NCBI GenBank assembly: GCA_938027385.1 | Contig: CALJBF010000254.1 | Span: forward strand, 1 to 6,873 | DNA: 6,873 nt | Reading direction: 5' to 3' | Source: an uncultured Porphyromonadaceae bacterium | Lineage (GTDB): Bacteria; Bacteroidota; Bacteroidia; Bacteroidales; Muribaculaceae | Shown here: in pieces, positions 1 to 6,873 of the stretch | How the letters are laid out: every line of letters begins with the position of its first letter | Numbering within the stretch: the stretch's first letter is position 1 | Notes under the pieces: model-generated | Database searches by the model: none | Told to the model about the DNA's origin: nothing | Seen by the model: the letters and a program-made list of their open reading frames with translations, nothing else | Translations under genes and position numbers: made by a program

Positions 1-1138
1 CGGTCACACCTTCCGAGGCGAGGTCGATGGCCGAGGCGGCGCGTCGGCTGTCGCGTGCGTCGAAGAACTGACGGAAGAATCCAGGGGTCAGTGTGCCTAT
101 GCCCCAGCCTTTGCCGTAAGGGGTGGCGTTGATGTTGCGCATGCCCAGGTTGACAAGCCAGCGGTTGGCGTCGTTGTTGCCATTGTAATCCTGGGTGGGG
201 GTGAATGTCTGCGCCAGGATGACCTCTGAATTGGCATCGCCGGCATAGGTCGATTTCTCTGCATCCCATCCGGTGGCGTCTTTCACGGGCACCAGAGATG
301 CGGCAGGCCACAGGTCCTTGAAATCGGGCACCAGCTCATATTTCGACGAGGAGATCACATCCTCGGCGGCGGCCAGAGCCTCGGCGCGGCTGATTGCCGT
401 ACCGTTCGTGTACACGGGGTCGGCGCCGTAATAGCCCGAATAGAACAGGTATGCCCTTGCGAAAAGCGCCTCGGCGGCATATTTCGTGATCTTGCCGAAG
501 TTCTCCACGCCGAGATTCTCATCGGGGCCGATATTGTCGATTGCATACCGGAGGTCGTCGAAGATCAGCGCGTAGACATCCTTGGGGTCGGCCTGTTCGC
601 GATTTTCGTTCGAAGGCTGGGTGAACAGGGGGATGTTGCCCCACAGGCGCACCATGTCGAAATACATGATGGCGCGGAGCGCGCGGCACTCGGCCATGAT
701 GCGTGCGTGGTTAGCCTCGCTCTCCCAGGTTATTTCTGGCTCGGCGGTGATGAGGGTGTTGCAGCGGAACACGCCGGCGTAATAGACCTTCCATTCCTGT
801 TCGAAGACATTCATCTCAGACGGAGCGGCGGCCTTGTCGAAACGGTCCACAAGCTGTGCGCCGTATCCGTCGCCCACACCGGCGCCGCCGTAACACTCGT
901 CGGACATGATCGACGAGGCCATCAGGAAACTGTATGCGCCCGGATTCGACGACACCTGACGCCAGCCGTCATAACAGCCGAAAAGGGCGCGCTGTGCCTG
1001 GCTTTCGGTCTTGTAGTAGTTCTGCGAGTTGGGCTCGGTCTTTGACGAGACGTCCAGGAAATCCTCTGAACATGAGCCCAGCGCCAGCCCGGTCATCGCC
1101 ACAAGAATAGCGGATATTTTGGTTCTTATATTTTTCAT
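1..1138 (-). CDS. SusD-like starch/glycan-binding outer-membrane lipoprotein (3' end missing)
   Basis: Surface glycan-binding partner of a TonB-dependent SusC transporter (RagB/SusD family). The reading frame is open for 379 codons from the ATG at 1138-1136 to the left edge; family members usually have about 450-650 residues, so the C-terminal part is missing. The N terminus is a lipoprotein signal: MKNIRTK, a hydrophobic stretch, then LGSC with the lipidated cysteine at residue 23. It is followed by SEDFLD, an acidic patch like the Bacteroidota surface-export signal. Family landmarks are the helical AECRALRAIMYF segment and WGNIPLF (149-172), the TPR-like KYAAEALFARAYLF (219-232), SEVILAQTF (304-312) and DARDSRRAAS (360-369). 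It starts 18 bp after the stop of the SusC-like gene, so the two are almost surely one operon transcribed leftward. The upstream spacer has no Shine-Dalgarno sequence, as is usual in this phylum. Family assignment is firm; the ligand is unknown. Confidence 0.95.
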   Translation of the reverse strand, partial: MKNIRTKISAILVAMTGLALGSCSEDFLDVSSKTEPNSQNYYKTESQAQRALFGCYDGWRQVSSNPGAYSFLMASSIMSDECYGGAGVGDGYGAQLVDRFDKAAAPSEMNVFEQEWKVYYAGVFRCNTLITAEPEITWESEANHARIMAECRALRAIMYFDMVRLWGNIPLFTQPSNENREQADPKDVYALIFDDLRYAIDNIGPDENLGVENFGKITKYAAEALFARAYLFYSGYYGADPVYTNGTAISRAEALAAAEDVISSSKYELVPDFKDLWPAASLVPVKDATGWDAEKSTYAGDANSEVILAQTFTPTQDYNGNNDANRWLVNLGMRNINATPYGKGWGIGTLTPGFFRQFFDARDSRRAASAIDLASEGVT

Positions 1139-1156
1139 CTTGGTATTCGTTTCAGA

Positions 1157-4100
1157 TTAGAATGACAGGTTGAGACCGAAGAGGTATGTGCGTGAACGCG
1201 GGTAGAAACCGAGGTCGACGCCCGATACCCATGATGCCGTGCCGTAGCCGATTTCGGGATCCATGCCGTCATATTTGGTGAAGGTGAGCAGGTTCTGGGC
1301 CTGGAAGTACAGGCGGCAGTTGCCGAGCCATTTCTGATTGATGAGCGGCGCGAAATTGTAGCCGATGGTGAGGTTGCTGATGCGGAAGAAGTCACCGTCG
1401 TGCAGGTAGAGGTCTGAGAACTGCCAGTTGATGTTGTCGTTGGTCACGCGCGGCATCCGGTTCGAGGTGCCCTCGCCCGTCCAGCGGTCGAGGATGGCTG
1501 TGGTGTAGTTGGCCTTGGCGTTGCCCTGGTTGCGGTAGCTCTGCACAATCTTGTTTCCAGCCTGTCCCACGCCAACGATGCCGAGGTCGAAGTTCTTGTA
1601 GTAGAGGTTGATGTTGATGCCGTAGGTGAACTTGGGTATGCCGTTGCCCAGGTCAACCTTATCGTTGTCATCGATTGTTCCGCTGTGGTCTACGTCAACG
1701 AAGATCACGTCGCCCGGCTTGGGGTCTGACTGGAGGATGCCGTTTCCGGCTGCCTTCCAGGCGTCGATCTGAGCCTGGTTCTGGAATATGCCGGCGGTGC
1801 GGTAGCCCCAGAAGTAGCCGATGGCGTGGCCGTTCTCGGCGCGGTAATATTCGGGAGCGTTGTCATAGAGTTCGTTGGTGGTGCCGTGGATTATGCCGTC
1901 CTGGGTGGGGATTGAGCCGACGCGGTTTCGGTTGTAGGCGCCGTTCACGCTCACATTGTAAGAGAAGTCGCTGCCGATTACGTCGTTCCAGCCGAGAGAC
2001 AGTTCCACGCCGGTGTTCTTGACGTTACCGCCGTTGATGAAGGGAGCGTCGGTACCGGCGGTGGCCAGGATGGGAGCCTGCACGAGCCAGTTCTTGGTGT
2101 TCTTGAGGTAGAAGTCGAAGTTTGCGGTGAGGCGGCCGTTGAGGAAACGGGCGTCGAAACCGGCGTCGAACTGCTCTGACGATTCCCATGTCAGGTCCAT
2201 GTTGCCGAGACGGTTGGGGTAAGCGCCCCAGTAGTTCTCGAGAGTGGTCGAGTAGCCGCCGTCGTATGCACCGCCGGGGCCCATGTACTGGCCGAAGAAG
2301 TAGTGCGTGTGGTCGATCTGTATGGGCGACAGGTAACGGTAGTTGTCGATGTTCTGGTTGCCGACCTTACCGTAGCTGGCGCGGATTTTCAGGAACGAGA
2401 GCCACTGGGCGGTCTGCTCCATGAACTCCTCGCTCGATATGTTCCAGCCTGCCGAAACCGAGGGGAACCAGCCGTGACGGTGACCCTTGGCGAATTTCGA
2501 CGAGCCGTCGTTGCGCAGGGTGAAGTTGATCATGTATTTCTCCTTCCAGTTCCATCCGAGTCGGCCGAAGTAGCTGACGCGACGCTCCTGGTCGTAGGGG
2601 TTGCCCGAGGCCGAAAGGCCGTCGCCGGTCGAGGCGGCGGTGCCGTTGTTCACCCAGGCGAAGGGCCAGGTGTCGAAACCCTCCTTGAGGAAAGCGTTGC
2701 CGGCGCCTACATGCGTGCCCTTGAGCTGATATGCCTCCATACCGATAAGGGCATTGAACTCATGCTCCTTTATCTTCCAGTCGTAAGAGGCTGTGTTGGT
2801 CCAGGTGAGTTCCAGACCGTCGTTCATCCCCTGCGACACTGTGGTTCGCGAGATGTTCTGGATGTAGGGCGAGAAGTTGTAGAGCGGTGTGAAACTGCGG
2901 GTCTCATTCGAGGTGTAGTTCACGCCGAACACGGTCTTGATGCGCAGGTTCTTGATCGGTTCTACCTGAGCGTAAGCGTTGGCGGTGACGTAGGCGTTTT
3001 TGCGCTGGTTGTATTTGAACACCTGCATCATGCCGTAGGGGTTGCCGTCGTACATGTACCAGTCGGAGTTGCCGGTGTTGTTGAGCTCGCCGTCGGCGTC
3101 CCATACCGGCGCCAGCGGTGAGGTGTTGAACGCGCCCTTGAGGGTCTGCGTCATGCCGTAATACTGGTTGCCGATGTCCTGGCCGCGCTGTTTCGAGTAG
3201 ACGAACGATACCTGCTCGCCGATCTGGATGAGGTCGCCGAAGAGCTTGTGGTCTGAATTCACGCGGAAATTGTAACGCGAGAAATTCGACACGTCGGGAC
3301 CGCCCACGATACCCTCCTGGCTGAGATATCCGGCCGAGATGGCGTAGGTACTGGTGGCCGAGCCGCCGGTAACGCCCAGGGTATAGCTCTGGGTCTTGGC
3401 GCCGTCATTGAACATGCTGTCAAGCCAGTCGGTATCGATCAGCGAGCCGTCGGCGCGGTAGATGCTTGTCATGGTGTCCCACTGGTAGGGGGCGCCCCCG
3501 CTGTTGATGTTAGACTCGTCCATGATGGTCATGTACTGGCGCGAGTTTAGCATCTTGGCCTTGTGGGCCACGGTCTGCCAGCCGTAGTAGCCGTCGAAAG
3601 TGACTTTGGCCTTCCCCTCCTTGCCGCTCTTGGTGGTCACGAGAACCACGCCGTTGGCGGCCTGGGCTCCATAGATTGCGGCCGAGGCGGCATCCTTGAG
3701 CACGTCGATGCTCTCGATGTCGGCGGGATTCACATTGGCGATGTCACCCTTAATGCCGTCGATAAGATAGAGCGGGCCCGAGTTGCCCACAGTGCCGAGA
3801 CCGCGGATGTTTACCTTCATCCCCGCGCCGGGCTGGCCCGATTCGGAGGTGATGTTCACGCCGGGCATCTGGCCCTGCATGGCCTGCAGCGGGCTGGTGG
3901 TGTTCATCTTGGCGATCTCCTCGCCTTTCACCTGCGATGTGGCGCCGGTGACGAGTTTCTTTTTCTGTACGCCGTAACCCACGACCACGACCTCGTCGAG
4001 CACCTCGGAATTTTCCTGGAGGGCGACATCGAGACGGTCGCCGGTCACCTTGAGTTCACGCGGTATGAAACCCACATACGACACCGATACTGTGGCGCCG

Positions 4101-4333
4101 ATCTGGGCCTGGACCGAGAAATTGCCGTCGATGTCGGTGGCGGCGCCGGCGTTGGTTTCAATCACTCGCACTGACGCTCCGATCAGTGGCTCTCCGTCAG
4201 AAGCTGAGGTCACGGTGCCCGTCAATGTTATTGTCTGGGCCTGGAGCAGTCCGATTCCCGCCAGCAGGCACATCAGCGCTGCCGAAAGGCGCCGGATCAG
4301 GGTTCCGCGACACGATACCTTTGATTTTTTCAT
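1157..4333 (-). CDS. SusC/RagA-like TonB-linked outer-membrane transporter
   Basis: Outer-membrane barrel that imports oligosaccharides, or sometimes peptides, with energy from TonB-ExbBD, working with the SusD-like lipoprotein encoded just downstream. The protein is complete at 1058 residues, normal for the family. Order of parts: signal peptide ending near residue 32 (LLQA/QT); a carboxypeptidase-regulatory-like beta domain (about 35-108, with GEPLIGASVRV and TDIDGNFSV); a TonB-box region DEVVVVGYG (113-121); a plug domain (about 122-240) with the SusC signature VNIRGLGTVGNSGPLYLIDG (174-193) and ESIDVLKDAASAAIYG (207-222); then the barrel, ending in FGLNLSF with the C-terminal Phe expected of a BAM substrate. 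Residues 880-891 (DVDHSGTIDDND) form an EF-hand-like calcium loop often seen in SusC proteins. There is no STN domain, so sigma/anti-sigma signalling is not expected. The start at 4333 gives a proper signal peptide; no Shine-Dalgarno is present. Substrate cannot be assigned. Confidence 0.97.
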   Translation of the reverse strand: MKKSKVSCRGTLIRRLSAALMCLLAGIGLLQAQTITLTGTVTSASDGEPLIGASVRVIETNAGAATDIDGNFSVQAQIGATVSVSYVGFIPRELKVTGDRLDVALQENSEVLDEVVVVGYGVQKKKLVTGATSQVKGEEIAKMNTTSPLQAMQGQMPGVNITSESGQPGAGMKVNIRGLGTVGNSGPLYLIDGIKGDIANVNPADIESIDVLKDAASAAIYGAQAANGVVLVTTKSGKEGKAKVTFDGYYGWQTVAHKAKMLNSRQYMTIMDESNINSGGAPYQWDTMTSIYRADGSLIDTDWLDSMFNDGAKTQSYTLGVTGGSATSTYAISAGYLSQEGIVGGPDVSNFSRYNFRVNSDHKLFGDLIQIGEQVSFVYSKQRGQDIGNQYYGMTQTLKGAFNTSPLAPVWDADGELNNTGNSDWYMYDGNPYGMMQVFKYNQRKNAYVTANAYAQVEPIKNLRIKTVFGVNYTSNETRSFTPLYNFSPYIQNISRTTVSQGMNDGLELTWTNTASYDWKIKEHEFNALIGMEAYQLKGTHVGAGNAFLKEGFDTWPFAWVNNGTAASTGDGLSASGNPYDQERRVSYFGRLGWNWKEKYMINFTLRNDGSSKFAKGHRHGWFPSVSAGWNISSEEFMEQTAQWLSFLKIRASYGKVGNQNIDNYRYLSPIQIDHTHYFFGQYMGPGGAYDGGYSTTLENYWGAYPNRLGNMDLTWESSEQFDAGFDARFLNGRLTANFDFYLKNTKNWLVQAPILATAGTDAPFINGGNVKNTGVELSLGWNDVIGSDFSYNVSVNGAYNRNRVGSIPTQDGIIHGTTNELYDNAPEYYRAENGHAIGYFWGYRTAGIFQNQAQIDAWKAAGNGILQSDPKPGDVIFVDVDHSGTIDDNDKVDLGNGIPKFTYGININLYYKNFDLGIVGVGQAGNKIVQSYRNQGNAKANYTTAILDRWTGEGTSNRMPRVTNDNINWQFSDLYLHDGDFFRISNLTIGYNFAPLINQKWLGNCRLYFQAQNLLTFTKYDGMDPEIGYGTASWVSGVDLGFYPRSRTYLFGLNLSF

Positions 4334-4449
4334 TGGTAAGACCTGGTTAGTATTATTAATGTGTTGAATAGTTCCGGTATTAGTTTGAATGACCCGGTGT
4401 CAGGATTGTCCCGGGATTTTCTGTGAAACGGGAACGTGCAGAAATACCC

Positions 4450-4471
4450 TTCCCGGTTACGGTCACAAAAT
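4450..4471. repeat. Intergenic near-repeat, copy A (22 nt)
   Basis: The plus strand reads TTCCCGGTTACGGT, then CACAAAAT. It matches copy B at 4548-4568 at 19 of 21 aligned positions, with one extra C (4464) here. Copy A overlaps the candidate susC -7 box at 4466-4473. The pair lies 98 bp apart, start to start. A role as a regulator site or a duplicated promoter segment is inference only. Confidence 0.6.
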
Positions 4472-4473
4472 TA
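4466..4473 (-). promoter_or_regulatory. Candidate -7 box of the susC-susD operon
   Basis: Read on the minus strand these bases are TAATTTTG, an exact match to the Bacteroides -7 consensus TAnnTTTG. I find no good TTTG-like -33 element about 19 bp further upstream (near 4493-4496 the minus strand reads CCCG). That would fit a promoter that depends on an activator, but it also weakens the call. If it is used, transcription would begin near 4460 and leave a leader of roughly 125 nt before the susC ATG. Confidence 0.45.
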
Positions 4474-4544
4474 GGGCAAAAACGCCGCAGCACGGGCCCG
4501 GGTTTGCTTTATGGAAAGGTATGATTTGTTGTCGTGGCCGCAGG

Positions 4545-4575
4545 ATGTTTCCGATTACGGTACAAAATGTTTCCG
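4545..4575. repeat. Direct repeat ATGTTTCCG, 22-bp period; possible operator
   Basis: ATGTTTCCG occurs exactly at 4545-4553 and again at 4567-4575, on the same strand, start to start 22 bp, about two helical turns. AraC-type output domains, which hybrid two-component sensors commonly carry, often bind direct repeats spaced about 21-22 bp apart. The site lies between the divergent promoters, upstream of both. The repeat is seen directly; the operator role and the binding partner are inferred. Confidence 0.4.
4548..4568. repeat. Intergenic near-repeat, copy B (21 nt)
   Basis: The plus strand reads TTTCCGATTACGGT, then ACAAAAT, matching copy A at 4450-4471 except for C/T and G/A substitutions and one missing C. 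Unlike copy A it does not continue into CAAAnnTA (it runs into CAAAATGT), so it does not make a second consensus -7 box on the minus strand. Its ends also overlap the two ATGTTTCCG words described separately. Confidence 0.6.
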
Positions 4576-4657
4576 GCACTCATAACCATGCTGAACAGCA
4601 TATATTTACGCACATGCGGAAACGCCACGGATCTGCATGTCTGACACCCCGTGCGAC

Positions 4658-4688
4658 ATTGCGCGCACCCGGATTATTTGTATCTTTG
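4658..4688 (+). promoter_or_regulatory. Predicted promoter of the sensor gene
   Basis: TATCTTTG at 4681-4688 is an exact match to the Bacteroides -7 consensus TAnnTTTG. ATTG at 4658-4661 stands 19 bp upstream and fits the -33 TTTG element with one mismatch. Transcription should begin near 4694-4697, giving a leader of only about 15 nt before the ATG at 4710, short but common in this phylum. The match, spacing and position agree, so this is the most convincing promoter in the window. Confidence 0.75.
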
Positions 4689-4709
4689 CGGTCATAAACC
4701 CCATTATCC

Positions 4710-6873
4710 ATGAAAAACTTCCACTTGCAAATACGCGTCATCGCCATCCTGGCCTGCCTGCTCGGCACCGCGGCCTGTGCGTCTGCCGCCGCCGGCGACG
4801 TGAGGTTCCGCAACATCCAGACCCAGCAGGGACTTTCAAACGACGACGTGAACTGCATCTTCAAGGACTCGCATGGTTTCATCTGGTTCGGAACGGCATC
4901 GGGACTCAACCGCTACGACGGGTATTCGGTAAGGATATTACACTCGCAGCGCCCCGACACCACCGCATTGCGCGACAACTATGTGCAGAGCATACAGGAG
5001 GATGCCGACGGAAATCTCTGGATCTGCGCCGGCGACACCTATTCCATATATGACCCGGTAAACGAGCGGTTCAGCTGGTTCAGCGCCGACAAGGCCGCCG
5101 CCCTCGGTCTCCCATCCGAGCCGAAACAGATTCTGATTGACGGCCGGAGAATATGGTTCGTCACCGGCGACAATTCCATCTACCATCTCGACCCCGGCAG
5201 GAAAGCCGTCAAGGTGGCGCAGACAGCACCGGTCTGGGCCGTGACCCACATAGCCGCTATGCCCGACGGCCGGTTGATGGCGGTCGACAACGGCGGCGGC
5301 ATCTCGGTCATCGGCGCCGACGGCCGGAGTGTTACGCGCACCGCCCCGCAGTCGCCCCCGGCCCATGAGGCGGAGTTCTTTATCTTCCCTGACCAGGACG
5401 GCATGATATGGACATTCTCGGTGTTCGGGGCCTCATGTCTTGACCCGCGCACACTCCGGTGGGTGCCACGCAAGATATGCAGTGATCTCAGAGGGCTGTC
5501 GGTCAAGGCTATGGCTCAGGACAGCACCGGGCGCCTGTGGTTCGGCACCGACAACAACGGCATATATATCGTTGACAAGGATGACGCCGTGGAACGGCTC
5601 ACAAACATCCCGGCCGACCCATACTCGCTCCCCAACAACACCGTCAAGACCATCTATACACCCGGCGACGGCGGCGTATGGGTCGGAACCTACAAGAAAG
5701 GAGTGTCGGCATATTACCCCAGCGAATACAAGTTCTCGAGCCACCTTATGGCCGACGTCAACTGCATAGCCCGCAACCCGGGCGAATACTCGAGCGTATG
5801 GGTGGGCACCGACCATTCGGGACTGATGAAATACAACTGTGCCACAGGCGAATTCGTCAGCATCAGCGACAGCTCCGACCCTTCGCACAACGCCATCACG
5901 GCGCTCATGACAGATTCAAAAGGCGCCCTCTGGATCGGAACTTATCTCGGGGGACTCAAACGGTACTCCAACGGCCGGTTCGAGCACTGGACCACAGCTG
6001 ACGGACTGGCATCCAACAATGTATGGGCCATACTGGAGGGGGATGACGGGAAGATATGGCTCGGAACACTTGACGGCGGCCTGCAGGTCTACGACCCGGA
6101 CACGCGTGCGTTCCGCACCTTCGACACATCGAACTCGCGCATCCGCACAAACTATATCAACACCCTTGCCAAGGGGCGCGACGGGTCAGTCTACGCGGGC
6201 ACCACTTACGGTGTGGCACGCATCTCGCCCGTCGACTACTCGATAACCACCTACAAGGGGAGCACACGAGACGAGCGTGATTTCTCGAACCTTAACATAA
6301 ACCAGATCGCGGTCGACTCGCGGGGACTGCTGTGGGTAGGCACCCGCGAGGGCCTTGAGGTGTATGACGTGAAACGCGACACGCTCTACAGCCTCAGCCT
6401 TTCGGACCGGTTCCCAAACCCGTTCATACTCGGCGTGACAGAGGGCGCCGACCACACCATGTGGGTCACCGTGGGCAATGACATATTCAACATATCGGCG
6501 ACACCCGGCGCGAACGGTGCCTCATATTCGTTTGCCGTGAAATCGTATGGCAGTCATGACGGCATCGTGTCGGGCACCTTCAACCAGCGGTCGATGTGCC
6601 TTCTGCCGTCGGGCGAGATCCTGGCCGGGTCGCTCGAAGGGATTCTGACAATAAATCCCGAAAAGATCATCCTCGACGGCAACAGCCCGCATGTCATGTT
6701 CACCGGCCTGGCCGTGAAGAACGTGCCGGTCGAGGTCGGTGACGAGTACAACGGCCGTGTCATCCTGCCGGAATCCCTCGACTATACCGACCGGATAAGA
6801 CTCGACTACGACCAGAACGACATCACTGTCTACTTCGCCACCGACAATTACAGCAACTCGGAACACACCGTCT
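4710..6873 (+). CDS. Periplasmic two-propeller sensor, probably a hybrid two-component system (3' end missing)
   Basis: Probable glycan sensor-regulator of the PUL. The frame is open for 721 codons to the right edge; full hybrid two-component sensors run about 1,300-1,450 residues, so only the periplasmic half is visible. A signal peptide or N-terminal membrane segment covers about residues 8-28. Then come about 14 Reg_prop-type blades, enough for two seven-bladed propellers. Clear ones are IWFGTASGLNRYDG (58-71), LWFGTDNNGIYIVD (276-289), VWVGTDHSGLMKYN (363-376), LWIGTYLGGLKRY (407-419), IWLGTLDGGLQVYD (449-462) and LWVGTREGLEVYD (541-553). The last blade ends at ILAGSLEGILTINPEKI (637-653), typical of the step into a Y_Y_Y domain, which starts near residue 660 and is cut. 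Histidine kinase, receiver and AraC domains are expected further on but not seen; a stand-alone propeller kinase is the main alternative. It is divergent from susC-susD, the usual position for the cognate regulator. The ATG follows the promoter directly. Confidence 0.88.
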   Translation, partial: MKNFHLQIRVIAILACLLGTAACASAAAGDVRFRNIQTQQGLSNDDVNCIFKDSHGFIWFGTASGLNRYDGYSVRILHSQRPDTTALRDNYVQSIQEDADGNLWICAGDTYSIYDPVNERFSWFSADKAAALGLPSEPKQILIDGRRIWFVTGDNSIYHLDPGRKAVKVAQTAPVWAVTHIAAMPDGRLMAVDNGGGISVIGADGRSVTRTAPQSPPAHEAEFFIFPDQDGMIWTFSVFGASCLDPRTLRWVPRKICSDLRGLSVKAMAQDSTGRLWFGTDNNGIYIVDKDDAVERLTNIPADPYSLPNNTVKTIYTPGDGGVWVGTYKKGVSAYYPSEYKFSSHLMADVNCIARNPGEYSSVWVGTDHSGLMKYNCATGEFVSISDSSDPSHNAITALMTDSKGALWIGTYLGGLKRYSNGRFEHWTTADGLASNNVWAILEGDDGKIWLGTLDGGLQVYDPDTRAFRTFDTSNSRIRTNYINTLAKGRDGSVYAGTTYGVARISPVDYSITTYKGSTRDERDFSNLNINQIAVDSRGLLWVGTREGLEVYDVKRDTLYSLSLSDRFPNPFILGVTEGADHTMWVTVGNDIFNISATPGANGASYSFAVKSYGSHDGIVSGTFNQRSMCLLPSGEILAGSLEGILTINPEKIILDGNSPHVMFTGLAVKNVPVEVGDEYNGRVILPESLDYTDRIRLDYDQNDITVYFATDNYSNSEHTV

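Larger units (their letters stand above)
4334..4709. other. Divergent intergenic regulatory region
   Basis: This 376-bp stretch separates the leftward susC-susD operon from the rightward sensor gene, and promoters for both must lie here or be very close. It has a good Bacteroides-type promoter for the sensor, a weaker candidate box for susC, a 21-22-nt near-duplicate pair and a 9-bp direct repeat, each listed separately. The susC-proximal part (4334-4365) is AT-rich; the middle is GC-rich with several CCCGG/CCGGG words. I see no tRNA, no convincing protein gene and no intrinsic terminator. Short open frames here lack family features and run across the promoter boxes. Confidence 0.85.

Noticed and set aside
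1139..1156. Terminator or separate promoter between the susC-like and susD-like genes
   Set aside because: Only 18 bp are available, with no hairpin, T-run or TAnnTTTG box, so co-transcription is the simpler reading.
2303..3121. 272-codon open frame on the plus strand inside the susC-like gene
   Set aside because: It is antisense to a clearly coding frame with continuous family motifs. The low-complexity Val/Gly/Arg-rich product has no recognisable domain, and long antisense frames are expected with this GC-rich codon use.
3563..4174. 203-codon plus-strand frame opposite the SusC plug region
   Set aside because: It mirrors conserved plug and regulatory-domain codons, has a His/Gly/Val-rich composition without any family feature, and has no promoter of its own.
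4389..4697. Possible 102-residue small protein in the intergenic region
   Set aside because: It spans the repeats and the complete sensor promoter, its composition is unlike the neighbours, and its end overlaps the sensor's -7 box, so the region is better explained as regulatory DNA.
4334..4709. Invertible promoter (phase variation) controlling the susC-like gene
   Set aside because: Some Bacteroides SusC genes are switched by inverted-repeat-flanked promoters. I found only direct repeats here, no convincing inverted pair, and no recombinase gene in the window.
4637..5053. 138-codon plus-strand frame overlapping the sensor's start
   Set aside because: It is out of frame with the propeller sensor, whose signal peptide and first two blades occupy the same bases. 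Its Arg/His-rich product is typical of a shifted frame.

Overview
The window looks like part of a polysaccharide utilisation locus (PUL) from a GC-rich member of the Bacteroidota, most likely Bacteroidales. The evidence is an adjacent SusC-like TonB-dependent transporter and SusD-like lipoprotein, a divergent sensor of the hybrid two-component type, a Bacteroides-type TAnnTTTG promoter box, and the absence of Shine-Dalgarno sequences. The genus and the glycan cannot be read from this window.

Layout: positions 1-1138 (minus) hold the first 379 codons of a SusD-like lipoprotein gene whose 3' end lies off the left edge. Eighteen bases separate it from the stop of the upstream susC-like gene at 1157-4333 (minus, 1058 residues, complete). 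A 376-bp divergent intergenic region (4334-4709) follows. It carries a good promoter for the rightward gene, a weaker candidate promoter for susC, and short repeats that could be regulator sites. From 4710 to the right edge (plus) are the first 721 codons of a two-propeller periplasmic sensor with the start of a Y_Y_Y domain. In this architecture the kinase, receiver and AraC-type DNA-binding parts normally lie downstream, here outside the window.

Likely cooperation: the SusD-like lipoprotein captures an oligosaccharide at the cell surface and lids the SusC-like barrel, which imports it with energy from TonB. The sensor would detect a breakdown product in the periplasm and activate the divergent susC-susD operon. 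The SusC lacks an N-terminal STN signalling domain, which fits control by the neighbouring sensor rather than by an ECF sigma/anti-sigma pair.

I see no RNA gene, mobile element, CRISPR array or clearly new system. The least explained part is the intergenic region, with an approximately 21-nt near-duplicate and a 9-bp direct repeat at a 22-bp period.
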